Assembly: GCA_040768665.1 (NCBI GenBank) | Contig: JAXGMN010000011.1 | Coordinates: 1-64,000 of the forward strand | DNA from: JABWBD01 sp040768665 | Lineage (GTDB): Bacteria; Planctomycetota; Planctomycetia; Pirellulales; Thermoguttaceae | Direction of reading: 5' to 3' | Length of the DNA stretch: 64,000 bases | Part shown: piece by piece, positions 1 to 6,853 of the stretch | Numbering within the stretch: position 1 is the stretch's first letter | Layout: every line of letters starts with the position of its first letter | Position numbers and translations under genes: made by a program | The notes under the pieces: model-generated | What the model saw: the letters and a program-made list of their open reading frames with translations, nothing else | Database searches by the model: none | Told to the model about the DNA's origin: nothing

Positions 1-72
1 ATGTCTAAAAACTCCTCTCGCCGTCTCCCCCTGCCGGACCATTTCGTCCGCCTGGCTGAAAAACTTGCTTGA
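1..72 (+). other. Short open frame at left edge, possible gene 3' end
   Basis: The frame is open from the first base and reads MSKNSSRRLPLPDHFVRLAE and a few more residues before TGA. It could be a 23-residue ORF or the tail of a gene that enters from the left. No family is recognisable, and no ribosome binding site can be judged because the window starts at the ATG. Confidence 0.15.
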
Positions 73-536
73 CACATTGCGCCGCATCGACAATAATGAG
101 GCGGGTAAATGGACATACGAACACATTGCCTCTCGGATCGGCGCCGGCCGACTCCACGGCTCGCCGCTCCGAAGCTCTTTGACGAAATGGTATTCACCCC
201 GCCATTTGGCGGCCGAGGAGGAACACACCCTATGGCATGTCGAGCTTTTGGGGGTGGGCGGACTCAACAGGGCTCAACAGAGACAACGGAGATCTCCCCC
301 TCCGTGGCCTCGGTTCTCTCCTGTTCCATAAGCTCGCTCCCGTTCCCAACGCGACTCGCCCGCGAAGGCTCGTTCCCTCCATCCCGGTTCACTTTCCCAC
401 CCAAAAGCGCGTGGTGCCCAAAATGCCTCCGTTCTGAGAAATCGACGACTTGGGCACCACAACCGGCAGCAATCGCCATCGGATCCCCGAGAGCACGGAA
501 TCCGGACTCAGAGCACCACGCATGGCCTCGAAGTTT
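73..536. other. No recognisable gene
   Basis: About 460 bases hold only short overlapping frames of arginine, proline and serine-rich composition on both strands, typical of non-coding GC-rich DNA. The stretch leads into the C45 relic that follows. I see no promoter or RNA gene that I can support. Confidence 0.4.
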
Positions 537-722
537 CACATCCAACAAGTATACTTCAGCCGGCTCGACAACAGTGCCGCCGCCCGGCGGCTCCGCGAGT
601 CGGGCGAACCGGTCGACATCCACTCGTTCCACAACGTCTCTCCCGACCCGTCGACCTGCTTCAGCTCGTCCACTTCCCGATTGACCCTCGAGTTTGCCCC
701 GGACCGTCCCGAGCTGTACACT
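537..722 (+). pseudogene. Relic of a C45-type acyltransferase/peptidase gene (C-terminal segment)
   Basis: About 62 codons (HIQQVYFSRLDN through PDRPELY) align closely with the late part of the intact C45-family protein encoded at 47483-48814. Shared strings include YFSRL, ARRLRES, EPVD, and DPS followed by CF and SS. The N-terminal nucleophile domain and the true C-terminus are missing, so this cannot be a working enzyme. It lies just upstream of the NlpC-like gene, and a second block homologous to the same donor locus lies just downstream of that gene (2150-2240). This suggests an old segmental duplication that was later invaded or replaced. The homology is read directly from the translations; the history is inferred. 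Confidence 0.75.
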
Positions 723-763
723 GGCGCGAGTTGCTCGTCTGACGAACGAAAGGAGAAGTACCG

Positions 764-2095
764 GTGAAAACGAAGAGATGTCTCTTATGGGTGGTGCTCG
801 CTTCGCTGGCGATTACCCTTTGCCTCCCGGGGTCCGCTTTCGCCCAGGACGCGAAAGAGAATCCGCGCGCGTGGCAGGAGCAAGCGGTCGAGTACGCGCG
901 GATCATGTCGCGAGTGAAATGGACGCCGGTGGCCGGCGGAATGCCGAACCGGCGCGGCGGCTGTTTCGAGGAGGGAACCGAGTACACCGGAGTTCCCTAT
1001 TCGAGCGTCAAGACGGTGGGGCGGTGCATCGGCTTCGACATCTATCTCAAGACGTTCTTGGCCGCCGTCGAAAATCCCCAGAGCGTCCTGTACTCCGAGA
1101 ACCTCTCCGGCAAGGTGTCCAACGCTGCGACCTACTACGGAAAGGTCTGCTCGACGTTCACCAGCTATGCCTTGCAGTGCGCTCTTCCCTACCGGAGCTC
1201 GCATCATGACCCGGAATTCCGCAGCGGTGTCGTTCTCGTCGAGCCGCAATCGGCCCGGGGCGCCGAGCCGGGCGATATTATTTACACACCGCCCGCGAAG
1301 GTCGGTGGGGGTTCTCACGTGGAAATCGTGACGGCGGTGGAGAAAGGCGGGGATCGGGTGACGGCCGTCCGCGTTGAGGATAGCTGGCCGCCAACCACCC
1401 GAAACCTCCTCCGCAAAGCGCCGGACTTCGATTCCCATATTTCATCCCGAGGCAGAAGACTGTATCGGATCACCGATTTCGATGCCTGGCACGGGCACAA
1501 CAAGGCGGAATCGTTCCTGTTTCCGAACTACGAAGAGGATTCCGCGACGCCTGCCATCAATCGTGTCCTGCTGCTCGACCGCGGAGACTGGGTCCCCTAT
1601 TACCAAGACCAGACCGTTAAGTTCAATGTCATGGACAGGGACTCGCAAGGCGTCCAGACCCTCGTCGTCAAGCGTGGCGATACGGTAGTCGAGCAGATCG
1701 CCCTGCAAGGCAGGGGCGTGGTCGAACGCTTGTTTTCCGACTGCGGCGATTATACGGCGCAGTGCCTCATGACCGACGGATCGCTGAGCCAGGCGTGCGA
1801 GTTTTCCGTGTGCGATCTCGACTTCAGCCTCCCCACCGAGACGCCGGCGCGGGACAGCCCGTGGGAAATCAAATTCACCACCCGCAACATGAACGTCATT
1901 ACGGTGCAGTTCACGTGCCCCAAGCCCCCTTACGGCCGCTACAACGTGTGGCTTACCGAGCAGGACCGCCGCAGTGGGAAAGTAACCGTTCCCGCCGGCC
2001 TGATTCGCGATACGGGTCTCGTACGGGTGTGGCTGATCGGCGAAAACCGATACGGGCGGTTGACGAAGCAGCAAGAGATCGTCATCGTCGAATAA
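764..2095 (+). CDS. Secreted NlpC/P60-like (papain-fold) cysteine hydrolase with C-terminal beta domains
   Basis: The GTG start is chosen because AAGGAGAAG lies 7-15 bases upstream. The 443-residue product begins with a clear Sec signal peptide (MKTKRCLLWVVL, hydrophobic core, cleavage near AFA-QD). At about residues 125-145 the string GKVCSTFTSYAL has the look of the nucleophile cysteine helix of NlpC/P60 or CHAP domains. About 60 residues later, EPGDIIYTP followed by GSHVEIV fits the partner strand carrying the catalytic histidine. Residues 260-443 look like beta-sandwich modules without a recognised name. Cell-wall peptide or amide hydrolysis outside the cytoplasm is the likely role, but the substrate is unknown. 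The gene stands alone, between two fragments that match the 47.5-48.9 kb locus. Confidence 0.6.
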   Translation: MKTKRCLLWVVLASLAITLCLPGSAFAQDAKENPRAWQEQAVEYARIMSRVKWTPVAGGMPNRRGGCFEEGTEYTGVPYSSVKTVGRCIGFDIYLKTFLAAVENPQSVLYSENLSGKVSNAATYYGKVCSTFTSYALQCALPYRSSHHDPEFRSGVVLVEPQSARGAEPGDIIYTPPAKVGGGSHVEIVTAVEKGGDRVTAVRVEDSWPPTTRNLLRKAPDFDSHISSRGRRLYRITDFDAWHGHNKAESFLFPNYEEDSATPAINRVLLLDRGDWVPYYQDQTVKFNVMDRDSQGVQTLVVKRGDTVVEQIALQGRGVVERLFSDCGDYTAQCLMTDGSLSQACEFSVCDLDFSLPTETPARDSPWEIKFTTRNMNVITVQFTCPKPPYGRYNVWLTEQDRRSGKVTVPAGLIRDTGLVRVWLIGENRYGRLTKQQEIVIVE

Positions 2096-2149
2096 AAACC
2101 AGGAGCCGCACCACGCCCCGCTTGTGGCCGATGACGCTCTGATCCACCC

Positions 2150-2240
2150 GAACGAATCGGCTCAGCACGTGCCGGATAACCGACGCCAATGCATTCCCAC
2201 CTCGTCCGCACATCCGACGGACGACCACACCAACCCGGGA
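2150..2240. repeat. Copy of the sequence following the C45 gene at 48810-48900
   Basis: About 90 bases are nearly identical to those immediately after the stop codon of the C45 gene at 47483-48814, including the shared words GAATCGGC, CCAATGCATTCCC and TCGTCCGCACATCCGACGG. In the other copy the block leads into the ribosome binding site of a ceramidase-like gene. Here it ends where a hairpin element begins at 2246. Together with the C45 relic at 537-722, it marks a duplicated locus. Confidence 0.8.
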
Positions 2241-2245
2241 GATTT

Positions 2246-2368
2246 GTAACCGTTCACGGGGCGGCCGGGGACTGGTCCATTTTTCGGCCCATTCGAGTGT
2301 TTTGGCGTCAAAGACGTTGGCCGAAAACATGGACCTGTCCCCCTCTCTTCCGCCCCGTGAACGGTTAC
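2246..2368. repeat. Hairpin repeat element, core type B
   Basis: A 123-bp imperfect inverted repeat. The outer arms GTAACCGTTCACGGGGCGG and CCGCCCCGTGAACGGTTAC are perfectly complementary. Inside lie GGGGACTGGTCCATTTTTCGG and a matching GGCCGAAAA plus TGGACCTGTCCCC. Partial or diverged relatives occur at 28352-28403 and 55327-55433. It lies between the convergent ends of the NlpC-like gene and the esterase gene, so it could also act as a terminator. Confidence 0.85.
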
Positions 2369-2374
2369 GAAGAT

Positions 2375-3724
2375 TTAATCGTACACCGTCACCGAGCGGA
2401 AGATGTCCGAAAGACGCTTGTCGCCGGCCGTGTTCTTCGTGGTTCCGTAGTGCCCGGTGCTGGGATTGGTGCTCATGAACTTCTTGGTAGTGGCGGGCAG
2501 CGCATTGTAGAAGGCAAAGACGCTGCTGGGAGTGCAAAGCTCATCGGCAAAGCCCGTGCATACGTAAATGTCGCACTTGATGCGCGGAGCAAAGTTCACC
2601 CCATCGTGGTAAGCCAGCGTGACCGCGCGGCGAGGATCGGCCTCAATGCGGGCGACAGCCTCCTTGCCACGGTAAAGAGCCGCCGCGTCACGCCCCTGCT
2701 TGTGGCCATTGTATTCGCAACCACTGGGCACGCTCACGATCGCGATTGTGACATCACGATCCAACGCAGCCGCGGCGATCGTCTGAATACCGCCCAAACT
2801 GCCGCCGCACACCACGAGTTCCTTGCGGTTCCATTGCGGACGGCTCTTGATGAAGTCCAACGCACGCATTACCCGAAGATACATGTCGTGGCCAAACCAG
2901 GTATCGCGATCCGTATCGCCGGCTTTTCCGCCCTCTTCATACCAGGTCTGCGATATCCGCCTGTATTCCTCTTCGGTCTTGCCGGTGGGCAAACCGTGCC
3001 AACTGACGTACAAAGCCAAGACCCCCTTGGATGCCATTTCCATGGCACCCTTCCTGCTCGCATCTTGCCACACCATGCTCAAATAGTTGACATAGGCGGG
3101 GAGACTCTTCGGCCTCGCGTCGACGGGCACGGCCAGATACCCGGTCACGGGAGTGCGGCCAAGGCAATTGACCTCGATGCTGTAGCAGGTGACCTTGCCC
3201 CGCAAAGCCCGGGGGACATCGACCTCGGTCAACTTCGGATCCAGGGGCACCTGATCGAGCTTCGAGCGGCAGGAAGCCCAGTACGCGTCGAAGTCCGCCG
3301 GACGAGAATCGAGCGCTTTGATCTTGTCGGCATCGTACATGGCGCCAATCTCGCCCACGATCGTGGGTTTCATCCTGTGTTTGAAAATCCCCTCGCCTTC
3401 AAGCGGATTGCCGTCGGGGCCGAGGATTTCAAACCCGAAGAAGAGCCAGCCCGGACGATCCATCGACGCCCTGATGGTCACCGCCTTGCCATCGCAAAGG
3501 AACTCATCCCGGCGCAGGATGTCGCGTTCACGTTTCACGGTACAACGCAGCCTTTCACCGATGGCCGGCTTGCCGTCGTTGATTAGTGTGGCGGTGCAGA
3601 CCGCCTCTTCTCCCACCCTGTAGAAGCCGTCGCTCTTGTCGAGACCTACGTCCATAGAATAGCCGGCAAATGCGGCTGCCGGCATGATCGCCAAGAGTCC
3701 ATGGATCAGCATTGTCAGTTTCAC
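2375..3724 (-). CDS. Secreted acetyl-xylan-esterase-like alpha/beta hydrolase (CE7/AXE1 type)
   Basis: The start is a GTG with GGAGG six to ten bases upstream on the minus strand. The 449-residue protein has a short signal peptide (LLAIMPAAAFA), then a roughly 100-residue beta domain. The alpha/beta hydrolase part follows, with the family's layout RPADFDAYW, then YLAVP, then the nucleophile elbow GGSLGG near residue 308. The acid is in GFADELCTP and the histidine in TGHYGT near the C-terminus. CE7 enzymes deacetylate xylan, xylo-oligosaccharides and other acetylated compounds; the actual substrate here is not known. The usual nucleophile motif is GGSQGG, so the Leu is a mild variation. A 223-bp palindrome precedes the gene. 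Confidence 0.8.
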   Translation of the reverse strand: MKLTMLIHGLLAIMPAAAFAGYSMDVGLDKSDGFYRVGEEAVCTATLINDGKPAIGERLRCTVKRERDILRRDEFLCDGKAVTIRASMDRPGWLFFGFEILGPDGNPLEGEGIFKHRMKPTIVGEIGAMYDADKIKALDSRPADFDAYWASCRSKLDQVPLDPKLTEVDVPRALRGKVTCYSIEVNCLGRTPVTGYLAVPVDARPKSLPAYVNYLSMVWQDASRKGAMEMASKGVLALYVSWHGLPTGKTEEEYRRISQTWYEEGGKAGDTDRDTWFGHDMYLRVMRALDFIKSRPQWNRKELVVCGGSLGGIQTIAAAALDRDVTIAIVSVPSGCEYNGHKQGRDAAALYRGKEAVARIEADPRRAVTLAYHDGVNFAPRIKCDIYVCTGFADELCTPSSVFAFYNALPATTKKFMSTNPSTGHYGTTKNTAGDKRLSDIFRSVTVYD

Positions 3725-3755
3725 GTTATCCCTCCAAAAACCCGTGACCTCATTT

Positions 3756-3978
3756 ACTCAAACTGTAAACGCCACCACCGACCCCGCGTCGGTGGGGGCG
3801 ATGTTTGGCAACTAGAAACGCCGCGAAAACCCCGTTCCAGTGATTTCGCTTTCTCCGTTCGGCCCCTTCGGGCCGAACGGAGAAAGCGAAATCACGGAAC
3901 GGTCTGTTGGGTGCGGTTTGTAGTTGCCAAACATCGCCCCACCGGGATAAACCCGGTGGTGGCGTTTACAGTTTGAGT
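3756..3978. repeat. 223-bp near-perfect palindrome
   Basis: The arms pair over almost the whole length around a centre near 3867 (GGCCC CTTC GGGCC). Paired segments include ACTCAAACTGTAAACGCCAC with its complement ending at 3978, GGGCGATGTTTGGCAACTA with TAGTTGCCAAACATCGCCC, and TGATTTCGCTTTCTCCGTTC with its complement. It lies between two leftward genes. A diverged half of the same sequence occurs at 43511-43616. Such a structure could end transcription or be the footprint of a mobile hairpin. Confidence 0.9.
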
Positions 3979-4068
3979 CAGTTACAGCGTCAAGCAATTG
4001 CCCTCTCGTACCGCTGCGAGCCCGATCCTTGCCAGGCAATCCAATCGGTCTTGCCCCGCCTGCCCGCT

Positions 4069-4986
4069 TCACAAGTCCACCCGAAGTCCGTCGTAGGCGA
4101 CCACGATGTCTTCGGCCGCCAGACGCGGTGCAAGCAGGTCGTAGGGCTCGCAGAAATGCAGGCTCAGGTGGGTCACGAGGAAACGGCCACCGGGCTTGAG
4201 CCGCTTGCTTTCCACAAGGAACTGCCGTATCAGACGCACGAAAGGAAAGTTCATGTGTCCGACCAGCAGGTTGGCCTGCGTCTGTTCGCCAAAGGTTCCT
4301 TCAACAATGGCTAGGTCGAGACTCTCCGCACCCAGCGCCGCAAACGTGCCGACGGGAAACCAACTGGTGTCCGTGGCGTAGAGCAACGATTTTTGTCCGC
4401 AGCGCAGGACGTAGAGCAAGGCGTCTTCCGTGGGGATGTGGTTGGCGGCCAGCGCCTTGGCACGCCACGGCCCCAGCGCAAATTCCTCCCCCGGTTTCAC
4501 AGTTCGCAGCGTGAGCGCGGGCCGTTGATCGGCGCCGAGGGTCTTCAGGTGCTCCTCAATCCGGGCCACGGTGTTGGCATTGCCGACCAGAGACAGCGGC
4601 TTGTTCTTCTCGCGCGCCAAGGCCACGATTGCCGCCGGGTCGCAATGGTCGCCGTGCGAATGGGTGATCAGGAGATGGTCGATCGCCGCGGGACCGATTC
4701 CCGCCGATTCAAGACCCTCCCGTCCCGTCTCGGAGTAATCAATCATCACACCCGGCGAAACGTAAAGCGACGAATAACGCCGCGAGTTTCGCCCTTTGTG
4801 CTGCCGCACGTAGGTGCAATTGTCGCAGGGGTCCGTCTCCGGCCGGTGGATGTCCGCCGCGCCGGTGCCGAGAAACACGACATAGGGAGCCGGCGTTTCG
4901 GGTGGCGAGGCCAAGACGCCCGGCGACCCCCCGAGCAGCAGTGAAAGTAATCCGAGACAAGTTTGAAACACGGTGGGCGGATGCAT
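4069..4986 (-). CDS. Exported metallo-beta-lactamase-fold hydrolase, PhnP-like
   Basis: The 305-residue protein begins with a hydrophobic signal segment (TCLGLLSLLLGGSPGVLA). The fold is identified by LGTGAADIHRPETDPCDNC near the start of the mature part, the zinc motif THSHGDHCD near residue 110, and later DTSWF, VEGTFG and THLS, which fit the remaining metal ligands. The opening resembles PhnP and other MBL phosphodiesterases, in which a GTG(A/T) strand and cysteines precede the HxHxDH motif. PhnP proper is cytosolic, so the signal peptide argues for a different, extracytoplasmic substrate, probably a phosphodiester or lactone. It is followed downstream by the palindrome and then the CE7 esterase on the same strand. 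Confidence 0.75.
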   Translation of the reverse strand: MHPPTVFQTCLGLLSLLLGGSPGVLASPPETPAPYVVFLGTGAADIHRPETDPCDNCTYVRQHKGRNSRRYSSLYVSPGVMIDYSETGREGLESAGIGPAAIDHLLITHSHGDHCDPAAIVALAREKNKPLSLVGNANTVARIEEHLKTLGADQRPALTLRTVKPGEEFALGPWRAKALAANHIPTEDALLYVLRCGQKSLLYATDTSWFPVGTFAALGAESLDLAIVEGTFGEQTQANLLVGHMNFPFVRLIRQFLVESKRLKPGGRFLVTHLSLHFCEPYDLLAPRLAAEDIVVAYDGLRVDL

Positions 4987-5000
4987 GGCGCTGCGACAGA

Positions 5001-5796
5001 AAAGGAGAAAAGGTCAGAACTATTTGCGTGTCTTTTTCTCTGGGATCAGTTCTTTTCTCGGCCGGCCGCGCGGCCGGATGGTCAGGTCAAGTGCAAGTCG
5101 CTTCGCCAACCGATTAACCCACGACGCATCGCCAAATGGCAATCCTGTCTCGATGCTCCGGCGAATCGCCGCAAGTTCCTCTTCTTCTGGTTCTTGGTGC
5201 ACGTAGGCCGACCAGCGGCGACATCGCCACGCTGCTCGCACGGCTAACTGCTGGTACGACTCCACCGGATCCAGCAGCGCGTCCGGACGGCCTTCGCCGT
5301 GCGCGCCAAAACTGCTCCAGCGATACTCTCCTGCCTGCTGCACCAGTTTCGCACGCAGGGGGTTCGCCTCCACGTAACGAAGCAGCGTCAACAAATGCTC
5401 ATCGTCCTGAACTACCGGGCTCTTGAACCGCCCCTGCCACACGTGCCCACCGCTCCCATGAAAGCGATGGTACCGCTGTGTGTGCGACACCAACAGGCTT
5501 TGCACCACTCTGCTGATGGTGCACGTCAGTGGGCGAATGACCAAATGGATGTGATTCGACATGAGGCAGTAGCCATAAAGTTCGAACGGCTTCCGCTGCT
5601 TCAGATCGCCAAGCGCCTTGAGAAAGGCAAGGTAGTCTCCCTCCGAAAAAAACACCGGTTGCCGATTGTTGCCACGGTTGATGACGTGGTAAATCAAGCC
5701 GTCGTCGATGGGTCGCAGTGGTCGAGGCATGGCGGCGTTCTATCACAAATTCAACGCATAGTCAAGTGAAAACAGTTCTGACCCCTTTTCGTCTCC
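5001..5796. mobile_element. RAYT transposase unit with flanking inverted repeats
   Basis: The transposase gene is bracketed by GGAGAAAAGGTCAGAACT (ending at 5021) and its near complement AGTTCTGACCCCTTTTCGTCTCC (5774-5796). Isolated REP-associated tyrosine transposases usually sit between such facing REP sequences. The inner limit on the left overlaps the stop codon of the gene. The outer boundaries are set only by where the inverted similarity ends. Confidence 0.75.
5020..5730 (-). CDS. REP-associated tyrosine transposase (RAYT, Y1_Tnp superfamily)
   Basis: The 236-residue protein starts MPRPLRPIDDGLIYHVINRG, the usual opening of RAYTs. The HUH motif NHIHLVI at about residue 58 supplies the metal-binding histidines. 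The catalytic tyrosine is most likely in RYVEANPLRA near residue 120. WSSF follows at the family's usual distance, and the C-terminus is a basic tail. These enzymes nick and join single-stranded REP or REPIN hairpins and are usually single-copy domesticated transposases. The gene is intact and flanked by inverted repeats. The many hairpin elements in this window are candidate substrates, although their core (GGGGACTGGC) is not identical to the repeats that flank this gene (GGTCAGAAC). Confidence 0.92.
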   Translation of the reverse strand: MPRPLRPIDDGLIYHVINRGNNRQPVFFSEGDYLAFLKALGDLKQRKPFELYGYCLMSNHIHLVIRPLTCTISRVVQSLLVSHTQRYHRFHGSGGHVWQGRFKSPVVQDDEHLLTLLRYVEANPLRAKLVQQAGEYRWSSFGAHGEGRPDALLDPVESYQQLAVRAAWRCRRWSAYVHQEPEEEELAAIRRSIETGLPFGDASWVNRLAKRLALDLTIRPRGRPRKELIPEKKTRK

Positions 5797-6054
5797 CAAC
5801 TCACGCAGCGTCGCGCCAGTCAGCCGTCACTGAGGTCAGACCGTCGTCAGGGCTACTGCAAACCAACGACGCGGTCTGCTGCGGCAGACTGCGTTTTTTG
5901 GAGCCAAAAGGGGTTGACGAAAGGGAACGGGGGTGCGGCCCAGTCAGGAAATGCCAGCGGAGCCCGTCTTGCCGGGGATTTTCGGGACCGGTAAGATGGT
6001 GGACAGGGATGCGGTTAAGGATTCTCTGCCGATAGGTCTTGCTGCGAGTAGGCT

Positions 6055-6705
6055 ATGGTCCATCTCACCATTACCGATGCCGGCGCTGATCTTCCTGCTG
6101 GAAGCGAGGTGATCCTGCGCCATCAGACCTGGGCCGATTACGAGGAACTCCTCAAATTCCGCCAGGACAACGCGGCTATCAAGATACGTTACAACGCGCG
6201 CACGCAGGAAATCCGCATCATGGCCCCGCTACCAAGGCATGGCAACAACGCCTCTGCGCTTTTCAGTCTGGTGTTAGCTCTCCTGCGGCACGAGGGACAA
6301 GAATGGCAGGATTTCGATCCGATCACGCTGAAGCGTTTCGGTGAAGGCGGTCTGGAACCGGACAAGTGTTTTTACATCCAGAACCGCGAGGCGATCCTCG
6401 GTAAGGAGCGGATCGATTTGGATAGCGATCCTCCTCCGGATCTGGCCATCGAAGTGGACGCCACGTCCACGACCACGGCCGAGGATTACGAGCCGCTGCG
6501 AGTCCCCGAATTGTGGATCTACCGGGAAGACTCGCTCCACGTTTACTTGTTCGATGGCCAGCACTACCGCGAGGTCCTGGAAAGCCCTACCTTTCCTGGG
6601 ATTCCCGTTCGCCAGTTGATCCCCGAGTACCTACGGCGCGCGTGGCAGGCCGGGTCCAGCGTGGCGCTGCGAGAATTCGAACACGCCCTGGGCGAAGCAT
6701 CATAG
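6055..6705 (+). CDS. Uma2-family putative endonuclease (DUF820)
   Basis: The 216-residue protein has the Uma2 layout. YNARTQEIRIMAPLPRHG is followed by a helix, then GGLEPDKCFYI and PPDLAIEVDATS, the PD-(D/E)xK core strands with acidic metal ligands, then the ELWIYR strand and a C-terminal SPTFPGI-type turn. The family is abundant in cyanobacteria and planctomycetes. It is predicted to be nuclease-fold, but its biological role is unsettled. The start at 6055 is the first ATG and has only a weak GTAGG upstream. The gene runs 148 bases ahead of the HEAT/SEC-C gene on the same strand; no functional link is evident. Confidence 0.88.
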   Translation: MVHLTITDAGADLPAGSEVILRHQTWADYEELLKFRQDNAAIKIRYNARTQEIRIMAPLPRHGNNASALFSLVLALLRHEGQEWQDFDPITLKRFGEGGLEPDKCFYIQNREAILGKERIDLDSDPPPDLAIEVDATSTTTAEDYEPLRVPELWIYREDSLHVYLFDGQHYREVLESPTFPGIPVRQLIPEYLRRAWQAGSSVALREFEHALGEAS

Positions 6706-6853
6706 AGGGCTGAAAGGGGCTGGGGGGCTGGAAAAAGGACAGCAATGCGGCCGAGACTCTGCCTCGATCGCGGCCGTTGCCGGATGACATGTTTTGCGTA
6801 CCGCCCCGTGAGTATGGGGGATTGCCGGAGGGAAGCCCGGGAGCCCAACAAGC

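Noticed and set aside
2246..2368. Hairpin repeats taken as CRISPR repeats
   Set aside because: The copies are scattered across 60 kb, are palindromic over their whole length and have no regular spacers or cas genes.
2189..3586. A 465-codon plus-strand frame
   Set aside because: It lies antisense to the CE7 esterase, whose nucleophile elbow and signal peptide are clear, and it begins inside a hairpin repeat.
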